From the NCBI GenBank assembly GCA_023412195.1, contig JAEYNZ010000037.1, positions 1 through 15,662 on the forward strand: DNA of 15,662 bases, given 5' to 3'. A program made the translations under genes and the position numbers. Below, in pieces: positions 1 to 7,273 of this stretch. The notes under the pieces were generated by a model that was not told the origin of the DNA, ran no database searches, and saw only the letters and a list, made by a program, of their open reading frames with translations. Position 1 is the stretch's first letter, and each line of letters starts with the position of its first letter. The stretch is from Bacteroidota bacterium (GTDB lineage: Bacteria; Bacteroidota; Bacteroidia; Bacteroidales; Prolixibacteraceae).

Positions 1-730
1 AATGATTGAACACGGAGGAGGTATAAATGGCTTTTTGTCTGCCTCCCTGTGGTTACCTGAGGAAAAGGTGTTTGTAGCCGTATTTTCAAACTGCACAGGT
101 AATCCTCCTGAAAGCACTGCTTTTAAACTGGCCGCTGCTGCAATAGGTAAACCATTCAACTATCAGGAACTTAAACTTGAAAAAGAAAATCTCAAAGAAT
201 ATATTGGCGTTTACGAATCGGATGAAAAGGAGACGAGAACAATTGTAGTTGATAAAGACAGCCTGTATTATGTTTATCCTGCCGGAAACAGATTAAAACT
301 TCTTCCATTCGGTAAAGACCGCTTTTTCATTAAGGATCGCTTTTCCGAATATACCTTTAACAGAAACCCAAAAGGCAAAGTAGTGTCTCTCACTGCAAAA
401 GGCACAGGTTTATTACCATTGGAACTGCATAAAACCGACAAACAGGTTGATGTTAAAAAAGAAGTAGAACTGCCTGATGAATTGCTGGATAAATACCTTG
501 GAAAATATGAATTGATGCCGGAATTTATCCTTACCATTACCCGGGAAGGTAAGCGCGTTTTTGTGCAAGCCACAGGGCAAATGCGGGGTGAGATTTTTGC
601 TTCAGAGCCTCATCGGTTTTTTTCAAAAGATGTTAATGCAGAATTTATCTTTCACATGGACCTGTTTGACCAGGTTACAAGTCTTACACTCTTACAGAAT
701 GGGGAACATAAAGCAAAGAAAATTAATTGA
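1..730 (+). CDS. Serine hydrolase (class-C beta-lactamase-like), C-terminal part
   Basis: This is the 3' part of a gene that starts before the window; the frame is open from the first bases to the TGA at 728-730. The visible start reads IEHGGGINGF, which matches the H-G-G/x-G-F segment of the beta-lactamase/transpeptidase-like fold (the third active-site motif, equivalent to KTG). The catalytic SxxK and YxN motifs lie upstream, outside the window. The roughly 170 residues after the fold ends look like the beta-rich C-terminal extension (DUF3471-type) common in Bacteroidota members, with two similar stretches around 'LKEYIGVYES' and 'LDKYLGKYEL' that suggest a duplicated small domain. Such proteins are usually periplasmic esterases or peptidases rather than true antibiotic resistance enzymes. 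Substrate unknown. The gene converges on the SBF transporter gene. Confidence 0.8.
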   Translation, partial: MIEHGGGINGFLSASLWLPEEKVFVAVFSNCTGNPPESTAFKLAAAAIGKPFNYQELKLEKENLKEYIGVYESDEKETRTIVVDKDSLYYVYPAGNRLKLLPFGKDRFFIKDRFSEYTFNRNPKGKVVSLTAKGTGLLPLELHKTDKQVDVKKEVELPDELLDKYLGKYELMPEFILTITREGKRVFVQATGQMRGEIFASEPHRFFSKDVNAEFIFHMDLFDQVTSLTLLQNGEHKAKKIN

Positions 731-875
731 GTTTAACTTTAATGAGAACAGTTTTTATCATAATTAAAAAATAAATCCGGTTCATCCTTGCCTTCTGGCT
801 GGAGATTAAAGGCCTTTCAGTTGATCAGTAATTCATAATAAAAACCTTCGGCGTTACCATATTTCTATTTAGAAC
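731..875. other. Convergent intergenic spacer, no gene seen
   Basis: This lies between two converging genes. It holds a 10-bp palindrome AAAGGCCTTT near 808-817 but no hairpin plus U-run strong enough to call a terminator. Confidence 0.4.
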
Positions 876-1760
876 CTAATTGCCAGCTGGTTTTAAATCC
901 TTCATCCAAAAATGTACAAAAGCTATAATGATCCCTGCTGTCATAAACATGATCAGACTGTATATAGCCGGAGAAATGGTCATGGTAGGATTTTTTAGCA
1001 AGGTGGCAGCGATGGCAATGCCCAATGTACCATTCTGGATACCTGACTCAATCGAAATGGTTATGCTTTGGGAAGTCCGGAGTTTAGCTATTTTTGATGA
1101 ATAGTAACCCAACGCTAGCATGGCTATATTTAAAGCCAGTGCAACCGGCCCTGCCTGTGCAAAAAAGTCAACGAAGTTTTCCCTGTCGTTTAATATGGCA
1201 GCTAAAATGATAACAACAAGCAGGATTCCTGACATCATTTTTACAGGCTTATGCATCCGTTGTGAAAAATGAACAGCCTTAGCCCGGGTAACCATTCCAA
1301 TGGCAACAGGAATAAGCGTAATGATAATTACCTTAATGATCGTGTCAAAAACAGGCAGGGGTACATATTCATGATGCTGCATGAAATATCGCAGGGAAAA
1401 ATTAACTATCATGGGAATAGTTATAACTACAATCATACTTGAAATTGCGGTCAGAGTTATAGACAAGGCCGTGTCGCCCTTGGAGATGTGAGTGATTAGA
1501 TTAGAAGTAGGTCCTCCCGGGCAGGCAGCAAGGATCATAATGCCGACAGCAAGTTCGGGAGTTCTTACCGGGATCAGCATGAGCAGGATAAAACCAACCA
1601 CGGGCAATAGGATTATCTGGTTAAAAATTCCAAGTGCAGCAGCTTTGGGATAAACTGCAATCCGCTTAAAATCAGCAGGTGTTAGTGACAATCCCATTCC
1701 AAACATAATGAGAGCCAGCGATATGGGTAGAAGCAGATCGGTTAGAAAATTTGTTTCCAT
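876..1760 (-). CDS. Bile acid:sodium symporter family (SBF) transporter
   Basis: This 294-residue, very hydrophobic protein has about nine membrane segments spread over its whole length and no signal peptide. Two family signatures are visible: CPGGPTSNLITH (about residues 80-91) in the first half, and ESGIQNGTLGIAIA (about residues 238-251) in the second half. These correspond to the crossed, sodium-coordinating helices of the ASBT-like fold. The family moves organic anions, such as bile acids, pantoate or other carboxylates, with Na+ across the inner membrane; the substrate cannot be told here. The start ATG at 1758-1760 is supported by an exact TAnnTTTG box about 30 nt upstream. The gene is probably monocistronic: 247 nt separate it from the sulfatase on the same strand. 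Confidence 0.9.
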   Translation of the reverse strand: METNFLTDLLLPISLALIMFGMGLSLTPADFKRIAVYPKAAALGIFNQIILLPVVGFILLMLIPVRTPELAVGIMILAACPGGPTSNLITHISKGDTALSITLTAISSMIVVITIPMIVNFSLRYFMQHHEYVPLPVFDTIIKVIIITLIPVAIGMVTRAKAVHFSQRMHKPVKMMSGILLVVIILAAILNDRENFVDFFAQAGPVALALNIAMLALGYYSSKIAKLRTSQSITISIESGIQNGTLGIAIAATLLKNPTMTISPAIYSLIMFMTAGIIIAFVHFWMKDLKPAGN

Positions 1761-1791
1761 GTATCAGAAGTATATTTTAAACCATTATACC

Positions 1792-1799
1792 CAAATATA
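1792..1799 (-). promoter_or_regulatory. Bacteroidota -7 box upstream of SBF gene
   Basis: Read on the minus strand this is TATATTTG, an exact match to the Bacteroidota TAnnTTTG -7 consensus, 31 nt before the start codon. No good -33 TTTG is seen at the expected spacing, so the call is moderate. Confidence 0.4.
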
Positions 1800-1875
1800 C
1801 TTCCTACAATTATATAATTACCTCATTAATGGATTCTCCTGCTTATGAAGCAACCAACTTATGACTTACATTATT

Positions 1876-1892
1876 TATCTGATCATCAGATA
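1876..1892. promoter_or_regulatory. 17-bp palindrome, possible operator
   Basis: TATCTGATCATCAGATA has perfect 8-bp arms around a single centre base. It sits upstream of the SBF promoter, in the spacer between it and the sulfatase gene. Its size and symmetry fit a dimeric regulator site; no regulator gene is adjacent. Confidence 0.3.
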
Positions 1893-1947
1893 TCTTCTCC
1901 CCTTTTTGACAGGAAAATAAAATTACAAATGATTCACAATAATTCAA

Positions 1948-1979
1948 AATTTGAATATTTTCCATCAAATATTCAAATT
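1948..1979. repeat. AT-rich perfect hairpin (13-bp arms, 6-nt loop)
   Basis: Arms 1948-1960 (AATTTGAATATTT) and 1967-1979 are perfect reverse complements around a TCCATC loop. A second palindrome, ATTCAAAATTTGAAT at 1942-1956, overlaps the left arm, so the half-site ATTCAAA/TTTGAAT occurs three times. It lies about 30 nt beyond the sulfatase stop, so it may end that transcript. The lack of a clean U-run and of G/C pairs leaves a protein-binding site as an alternative. Confidence 0.55.
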
Positions 1980-2007
1980 AAACCATGCTCAGGAACTATA
2001 TGACCCG

Positions 2008-3441
2008 TTAACGGATTACCAGATTATCCCTTTGTGATACGTGCTTTCTTATTTTTCCTGAAAGCTCCTCCACCAACTTCTCATTCTCCTTCTTATCCGC
2101 AATGTTGACAGTCTCCTCCGGGTCATTTGACAGATTGTACATCATTCTTGCTGTCATCTCTCTGGTCTGGTCACTGAACCATTCTGTATAAGTATGGGAT
2201 TGTGTCACTATTGTTTCTCCTCTGATCCAACGGCAGTAGATTTCTGTCTTCCATGGCTGCCCCGGATTTTCTGCAAGAGGCACAAAACTTCTGCCTTGCA
2301 GGTGAAACGGAATTTCCAGGCTGGCCAGTTCACATAACGAAGGATAAATGTCGATAAACTCCACCAGTGCATCCGTATGGATATTCTCCTTTTTACCTGG
2401 CACCCTCAGGATAAGCGGGGTATGCAACACCTTTTCAAAGTTGCAGTGCTTGCACCACAGATTATGCTCTCCCAGGTGCCATCCATGATCACCCCATAGT
2501 ACCACTATCGTATTTTCAGACAGGCCAAGCCGTTCCAGTTCATCCAGTACCTTACCAATCTGGGCATCGGTATAGCTTACGCAGGCATAGTACCCCTGAA
2601 TCAACCTGCGCATGAACTCTTCCTCCAGCGGCCCCTGATCCGGCACATCAGTATAATTGCGTAGTTCACCAAAGTTATGCATGCTCTCAATGGGGGCACC
2701 CTCAGGCTTTATCATGTTGTCAGGAAGCTGAATCTGGTTAAAGTCGTATAAATCCCAGTACTTTTTAGGTGCATTAAATGGCAGATGGGGTTTTAGGAAA
2801 CCAACTGCAAGAAAAAAAGGCCCGCCGGAGTTTCCGTATTCCCTTAGCTTGCGAACGGCTTCCACTGCAATCATTCCATCCGGATAGACATGATCGGGTG
2901 CATCGGGCCATTCAAATGAAGGGCCGCTTAACCCATTTCCGTCAGGCCTGTGATCGACCTGTTCTATTGATTCCTGAACCACATATGCCTGCCATCCTTC
3001 CCAGTCACCTTGTGGAAACCAGGATGAATCTGACCAACTCCCCTTTCCATCGTTCTGGTGGTGAAATATTTTACCCAGTGAGGCAGTTTGATAGCCATTA
3101 TTCCTGAAGTGCATAGGTAAACTTACCACTCCCGGCACTTCATCATCCAGCCTGCAGGCGTAATCAACAAAGCGGGTGCGGCTGGGTCTTATCCCCGACA
3201 AAAGACTGGCGCGTGATGCCCCGCAAACGGGAATATTGCAATAAGCACGGTTAAAAGTCAGTCCCCCTTCAGCAAGCTTGTCGATATTGGGCGAATGGAT
3301 ATGAGTCTGTCCATAGCAACCCAGTTCCGGACGTAAGTCATCAACTGCAATAAACAATACATTCGGCTGAGTTTGTTCCTGAGCAAGAGCCGGAATGGAT
3401 ACAACCATGCTAAATACAGCAGCGTGAATATATGGCTTCAT
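2008..3441 (-). CDS. Secreted sulfatase, iduronate-2-sulfatase-like
   Basis: This 477-residue protein has a signal peptide (about residues 1-20, ending ALA|Q) and a type-I sulfatase domain. Metal ligands are visible in VDDLRPE (D34, D35) near the N-terminus and in WGDHGWHLGEH (D318, H319). The sulfatase signature is CGASR (C73 to R77); C73 would be converted to formylglycine by an anaerobic sulfatase-maturing enzyme, which is not encoded here. K124 and H127-H128 (GKIFHH), KPHLPF (217-222) and K331 in NLWCKHCNFE complete an iduronate-2-sulfatase-like active site. It would hydrolyse sulfate esters on a sugar or glycosaminoglycan-like chain in the periplasm. The esterase gene lies 11 nt upstream on the same strand, so the two are probably cotranscribed. 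Natural substrate cannot be assigned from sequence alone. Confidence 0.92.
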   Translation of the reverse strand: MKPYIHAAVFSMVVSIPALAQEQTQPNVLFIAVDDLRPELGCYGQTHIHSPNIDKLAEGGLTFNRAYCNIPVCGASRASLLSGIRPSRTRFVDYACRLDDEVPGVVSLPMHFRNNGYQTASLGKIFHHQNDGKGSWSDSSWFPQGDWEGWQAYVVQESIEQVDHRPDGNGLSGPSFEWPDAPDHVYPDGMIAVEAVRKLREYGNSGGPFFLAVGFLKPHLPFNAPKKYWDLYDFNQIQLPDNMIKPEGAPIESMHNFGELRNYTDVPDQGPLEEEFMRRLIQGYYACVSYTDAQIGKVLDELERLGLSENTIVVLWGDHGWHLGEHNLWCKHCNFEKVLHTPLILRVPGKKENIHTDALVEFIDIYPSLCELASLEIPFHLQGRSFVPLAENPGQPWKTEIYCRWIRGETIVTQSHTYTEWFSDQTREMTARMMYNLSNDPEETVNIADKKENEKLVEELSGKIRKHVSQRDNLVIR

Positions 3442-3452
3442 GAAGAACTGTT

Positions 3453-4325
3453 TTACCTGTGAAAAGTCTGTGAAATAAATTTTAATCCGTCAAAAAGGCC
3501 AGTACGCCAGTAGCTCCATACATGTCCACCTTCCCTTACGCGGTATTCATGAGGTATTTCAAGGTTGCGCATTTTTACATGAAGGGCTGAATTGCCTTTA
3601 TACAAAAAGTCGTCGTCACCGCAATCAATATAATACCTGATTGATTTTAATTTTTCCTTATCCACACTGTCGAGCAGGTGAAGCGGACTGTTTGCCTTGA
3701 AATGGTCACTTATTTCCTTATCAGTTTTAGGCCCGTATATATTTCCAAAATAGCGGTCGAACTGGTCATTGGCCAGCAGTTCTTCATCGGTGAATGTACC
3801 CGCGCTCATGGCCACACAAGATGAAAACATGTCAGGGTTTCTCATGGAAAGCAGCAAGGCACCGTTCCCTCCCATTGAAAGCCCGGCAATAGCCCTGAAC
3901 TCTTTTTTACTGCGGATACGGTATTCCTTTTCAATAAAGGGAATAAACTCCTGGATGAACATATCCTCCCAGGGATCATTCCCATCATAACTATTGATGT
4001 ACCATGAAACTTTTCCATCGGGCATAACAATTATACAGGGCGGAAAATCTCCGTTTTCAATTCCCCTGTCGGCAATGATGTTGGCTTCTCCAAACTGAAT
4101 CCAGCCCGTTTCATCATCGGAATACCCATGGAGCAGGTAAAGAACAGGATAGTTACGTTGTGATGTATCATAATCGGGTGGAAGATAGATGGAATATTCC
4201 ACCGGATAGTTAACCTTATTGCTTTTAAATTTTAATGATTCCTGAACCTTGCCATGATGCTGGGCATTCACAACCGCAACATAAAATAGAACAGAAATAA
4301 GTAATATCAGTTTTTTCATATCCAT
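3453..4325 (-). CDS. Secreted CE1-like esterase (esterase D / feruloyl esterase family)
   Basis: This 290-residue alpha/beta hydrolase has a signal peptide ending around VVNAQ (residues 18-22). The fold is marked by YPVLYLLHGYSDDETGW (about 59-75, oxyanion-hole HG). The nucleophile S150 lies in GLSMGG, the acid is one of the aspartates in DCGDDDF (about 234-240) and the base is H268 in GGHVWSYW. This is the pattern of the Esterase_1 (PF00756) group, which includes feruloyl/acetyl xylan esterases and enterochelin-esterase relatives. Pairing with a sulfatase points to removal of acyl or aryl ester substituents from a polysaccharide. An alternative ATG at 4317-4319 (residue 3) would also give a normal signal peptide. 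The regulator gene ends 43 nt upstream. Exact substrate unknown. Confidence 0.88.
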   Translation of the reverse strand: MDMKKLILLISVLFYVAVVNAQHHGKVQESLKFKSNKVNYPVEYSIYLPPDYDTSQRNYPVLYLLHGYSDDETGWIQFGEANIIADRGIENGDFPPCIIVMPDGKVSWYINSYDGNDPWEDMFIQEFIPFIEKEYRIRSKKEFRAIAGLSMGGNGALLLSMRNPDMFSSCVAMSAGTFTDEELLANDQFDRYFGNIYGPKTDKEISDHFKANSPLHLLDSVDKEKLKSIRYYIDCGDDDFLYKGNSALHVKMRNLEIPHEYRVREGGHVWSYWRTGLFDGLKFISQTFHR

Positions 4326-4368
4326 GGGTTATAAGTTTATAAATTTTACAATCGGAATATACAACTAA

Positions 4369-5394
4369 TTATAATGAATTTCTCCTGGTAAACCGGAAGG
4401 GGCTCTTGATCCGCCTGAAATTTTTTGTAAGGATCATTTCTGCTGCAACCCTTCCAATCTCATCATGATTTGTAGAAATGGTCGTAATTCCATCTTCAAG
4501 GATTTCCTTAACCGGATTCTCGTTATATGCCACTACTCCCACATCGGAACCCAATTTCCATTTCCTTGACCTGCATATCCCTATTAACCTGTACAGGTCA
4601 TCATCAGCAATGATAACATAAGCTTCTCCTTTTCTCACACCCTCTGGCGACAACTGATCTATGACCGAAAAATTCAATCCGTGCACCTGGCAGAATATTC
4701 TGAAGCCTCTCATGATAAACCCTGAATAATATTGATCTGCAGGGAATACCAGGTTTAGCTTAATATACTTCTTGATCAGGTCAATTCCTTCTGCCAGTGC
4801 CGACTGGATATCTTTTTCATATTCCTGGTAAACGATGGGATAGCTTTTCAAGGTATCAAGATTTCTGTCTATAAGCAGAACCTTTTCGCGCGGCAACATT
4901 TTTATTGCACCTGCCACATCATCGCTTTCATTCTTAAAATGAGGCAGTATTACATAAAAATCATATTGGGCAGCATGATTTTCAATAATGCTTTTAAATT
5001 GCTGAACATCGTAATTGTAAATAAATACATCAACAACAGCCTTACTGCCAAGGGTTTCAATAAAGGAATAATACAGGTTCCTCTTGTAATTGCTCAGTTT
5101 ATTAAAAATCAGGGCAATCTTTATGTTCTTTTGAATGTTGCTCCGGCTTACATAGTATCCCTTGCCCCTGACGGGAGAGAGAATACCCTTCTCACGCAAA
5201 AAAACATAAGCTTTCTCAACTGTATCACGCGACAAAAGTAATTCTTCACTGGTTTCATTTATAGAAGGAATCTTCTGTCCCTGTTTGAAAATACCCGATT
5301 CGATATCTGAAATAATCAGGTCCACCACCTGCATGTATTTTGGCACTTCCGACTGATGATTTATCGTAGTATACCTTTCCATATTCATTTTCAT
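4369..5394 (-). CDS. GntR-family regulator with LacI-type effector domain
   Basis: The frame is open from 5445, but I place the start at the ATG 5392-5394 (341 residues), or at the ATGs two or four codons later, because an exact TAnnTTTG box lies just upstream and the first 17 codons would otherwise sit on the promoter. The N-terminal 75 residues form a winged HTH of GntR type (VPKYMQVVDLIISDIESG, then LLLSRDTVEKAYVFLREKGI, ending GKGYYV). The rest resembles a periplasmic-binding-protein/LacI-like sugar-binding domain, with GVVAYNENP and ISTNHDEIGRVAAEMIL near the C-terminus. Such hybrids control carbohydrate operons in Bacteroidota. It is cotranscribed with, or directly upstream of, the esterase and sulfatase genes, and divergent from the PQQ dehydrogenase pair. 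It may therefore sense a sugar and control one or both sides. Ligand unknown. Confidence 0.85.
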   Translation of the reverse strand: MKMNMERYTTINHQSEVPKYMQVVDLIISDIESGIFKQGQKIPSINETSEELLLSRDTVEKAYVFLREKGILSPVRGKGYYVSRSNIQKNIKIALIFNKLSNYKRNLYYSFIETLGSKAVVDVFIYNYDVQQFKSIIENHAAQYDFYVILPHFKNESDDVAGAIKMLPREKVLLIDRNLDTLKSYPIVYQEYEKDIQSALAEGIDLIKKYIKLNLVFPADQYYSGFIMRGFRIFCQVHGLNFSVIDQLSPEGVRKGEAYVIIADDDLYRLIGICRSRKWKLGSDVGVVAYNENPVKEILEDGITTISTNHDEIGRVAAEMILTKNFRRIKSPFRFTRRNSL

Positions 5395-5400
5395 TAGAGA

Positions 5401-5408
5401 CAAAAGTA
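5401..5408 (-). promoter_or_regulatory. Bacteroidota -7 box upstream of GntR gene
   Basis: Minus-strand TACTTTTG matches TAnnTTTG exactly and ends 6 nt before the chosen start, so the transcript would have almost no leader. This decides against the longer open frame from 5445. No clear -33 element is seen. Confidence 0.4.
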
Positions 5409-5437
5409 AAAAGTGTTTCCCATAAAAAGCAGAACGT

Positions 5438-5490
5438 ATCAACATTTAATAAAAGACTTGAACATTTATTCTTGCAGGACGTTGATTTTG
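5438..5490 (+). promoter_or_regulatory. Promoter/operator region of the PQQ dehydrogenase operon
   Basis: A one-mismatch -7 box TGATTTTG (5483-5490) lies 21 nt before the ATG, with TTG at 5458-5460 as a weak -33. Around it are direct repeats AACATTTAAT (5441-5450) and AACATTTATT (5461-5470), exactly 20 bp apart, and an inverted pair ATCAAC (5438-5443) / GTTGAT (5481-5486). These are plausible operator sites for the divergent GntR-type regulator. Confidence 0.35.
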
Positions 5491-5511
5491 CTGGGGAAAA
5501 AAAGAATCATC

Positions 5512-6783
5512 ATGAAAAAACTATCTTATGTAATGTTGGCAGCCATTTTATTTGCCTGCCAGCCAAATGGCAAAACTTCGTCAGAAGGATTAACCGCTGA
5601 TGCCGACAATGGAGGACTGACCCTGCCTGAAGGTTTTTCAGCCCTGGTAGTTGCTGAAGAAACAGGTCGTGGACGCCACATCACGGTAAATGAAAATGGA
5701 GACATCTATGTATCGCTTGCGGAACGAAATGACAATAAAGGAATTGCCTGCCTGCGCGATACCACCGGAGATGGGCGGGCTGATATAATTGAATATACCG
5801 GCCAGCATACGGGCACAGGAATCAAAATCCATAAAAATTACCTGTACTTCGGAGCAGATACCGCAGTCGTGCGATACCCACTCACCCAGGGAGAGTTGCT
5901 CCCGGGCGACAGCTGGGAAATGATTGCTCGTGGTTTCCCTCAGGAACGCCAGCATGAGGCAAAACCTATGGAATTCGACGGTCAGGGTAATATGTATGTT
6001 ACCGTGGGAGCACCTGCCAACGCCTGTATGGAACAGATGCGTACTAAGGGTTCTCCGGGCATGGATCCCTGCCCTATCCTGGAATATGCAGGAGGCATTT
6101 GGAAATTTAAAGATGATGCCCTGAACCAGGATCAGATGACAGATGGCACCAGGTATGCTACCGGCATCAGGCATGCTGTGGCCAACAGCTGGAACAGCAA
6201 TGTGAACGAACTCTATGTGGTGCAGCATGGCCGCGACCAGTTACACCAGTTCTTCCCTGAACTTTTCGATACCAAACAAAGTGCAGAGCTTCCTGCCGAA
6301 GAATTTTTCCTTGTAACTGAAGGTTCTGATTTTGGATGGCCTTACTGTTATTTTGACCAAATACAGGATAAAAAAGTACTTGCTCCTGAGTATGGAGGCG
6401 ACGGTAATGTCCAGGACCGTTGTGAAAACAAACAGGATCCCATTATGGCTTTTCCCGGCCATATTGGCCCGAACGACCTTCTGTTTTACACAGGTGATAT
6501 GTTTCCTGAAGAATACCGAAACGGTGCATTCATTGCCTTCCACGGCTCGTGGAACCGTGCACCTGAACCACAATCCGGATTCTTCGTAGTGTTTGTGCCC
6601 TTTGATGGCCGCAAACCTTCAGGAGACTGGCAGATCTTTGCCGATGGATTTGCAGGAAAATCTGTTATCAACAGCACCAGCGATGCTGTTTTCCGTCCGT
6701 GTGGACTGGCACAGGGACCTGATGGTTCGCTTTATGTAGTTGACAGCAACCAGGGAAAAATCTGGAGAATTATCTATTCCTAA
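5512..6783 (+). CDS. PQQ-dependent sugar (sorbosone-type) dehydrogenase lipoprotein
   Basis: I start at the ATG 5512-5514, which gives a clean lipoprotein signal (MKKLSYVMLAAILFAC, lipobox LFAC, lipid Cys16) and a 423-residue protein; the longer open frame from 5413 runs over the promoter. The body is a six-bladed propeller of the soluble glucose/L-sorbosone dehydrogenase (GSDH) family. Recognisable segments are the GFSALVVAEETGRGRHI opening blade, YATGIRHAVANSW, HGRDQLHQFFPELF, GSDFGWPYCYFD, FHGSWNRAPEPQSGF and the closing RPCGLAQGPDGSLYVVDSNQGKIWRI. It would oxidise a sugar or alcohol at the membrane surface using PQQ and hand electrons to the cytochrome c encoded 7 nt downstream. Many family members lack proven PQQ activity, so substrate and cofactor are inferred. 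No PQQ synthesis genes are visible. Confidence 0.85.
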   Translation: MKKLSYVMLAAILFACQPNGKTSSEGLTADADNGGLTLPEGFSALVVAEETGRGRHITVNENGDIYVSLAERNDNKGIACLRDTTGDGRADIIEYTGQHTGTGIKIHKNYLYFGADTAVVRYPLTQGELLPGDSWEMIARGFPQERQHEAKPMEFDGQGNMYVTVGAPANACMEQMRTKGSPGMDPCPILEYAGGIWKFKDDALNQDQMTDGTRYATGIRHAVANSWNSNVNELYVVQHGRDQLHQFFPELFDTKQSAELPAEEFFLVTEGSDFGWPYCYFDQIQDKKVLAPEYGGDGNVQDRCENKQDPIMAFPGHIGPNDLLFYTGDMFPEEYRNGAFIAFHGSWNRAPEPQSGFFVVFVPFDGRKPSGDWQIFADGFAGKSVINSTSDAVFRPCGLAQGPDGSLYVVDSNQGKIWRIIYS

Positions 6784-6790
6784 AAATAGT

Positions 6791-7273
6791 ATGATGTTTA
6801 AAAAATTCAACCTTTATCTTTTACCTGCCGTCATGTTTATGATGGTTTCCTGCGGTGGAGGGAACCAGGACCGGAACCGGCAGCGAGAACAGCAGAATCC
6901 TTCACAGACTCAAATAGAACCCGCAACTCCGCGCTCTGCCACTTCAACCGTGCATCCGGGCCGAAAAGTTTATGAATCGATTTGCCTTGCCTGTCATATG
7001 GCCGATGGCTCCGGAGTACCGGGCATGCATCCTCCCCTTGCAAAAACTGATTGGGTAACGGGTGACAAAGAAAGACTGATCAGGATTACCATACAGGGAT
7101 TAAGCGGTAAAATTGAAGTAAACGGACGTGTATACAACAGTGTAATGCCTCCCAACGGGCACCTCAGCAACAGGGAAATCGCCGATGTTCTGACCTACAT
7201 CAGGCAGAGTTTTGGAAATGAAGCAAGTGAAGTAACGGAAGATGAAGTACAGAAAGTAAGAGAAAGTTTGTAA
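6791..7273 (+). CDS. Lipoprotein cytochrome c, partner of the dehydrogenase
   Basis: This 160-residue protein starts at the ATG 6791-6793, or one codon later; the stop of the dehydrogenase is only 7 nt upstream, so the two form an operon. The N-terminus is a lipoprotein signal with lipobox MVSC (lipid Cys21), followed by a polar, proline/glutamine-rich linker (about 22-55). A single c-type haem motif CLACH (C65, C68, H69) follows. M119 in NSVMPPNGHLS is the likely sixth haem ligand, and the C-terminal helix IADVLTYIRQSFGN fits a small class-I cytochrome c. It would accept electrons from the dehydrogenase at the membrane and pass them to a terminal oxidase or another carrier. The gene ends directly against the stop of the opposing OmpA gene. 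Confidence 0.9.
   Translation: MMFKKFNLYLLPAVMFMMVSCGGGNQDRNRQREQQNPSQTQIEPATPRSATSTVHPGRKVYESICLACHMADGSGVPGMHPPLAKTDWVTGDKERLIRITIQGLSGKIEVNGRVYNSVMPPNGHLSNREIADVLTYIRQSFGNEASEVTEDEVQKVRESL

Noticed and set aside
5413..5511. Longer N-terminus for the dehydrogenase
   Set aside because: The extension overlaps the divergent promoter region and would destroy the clear lipoprotein signal starting at 5512.
5638..6228. 196-codon open frame on the minus strand inside the dehydrogenase gene
   Set aside because: The + strand frame encodes a recognisable GSDH-family protein across the same bases; the opposite frame has no known motif and no promoter or start signal.
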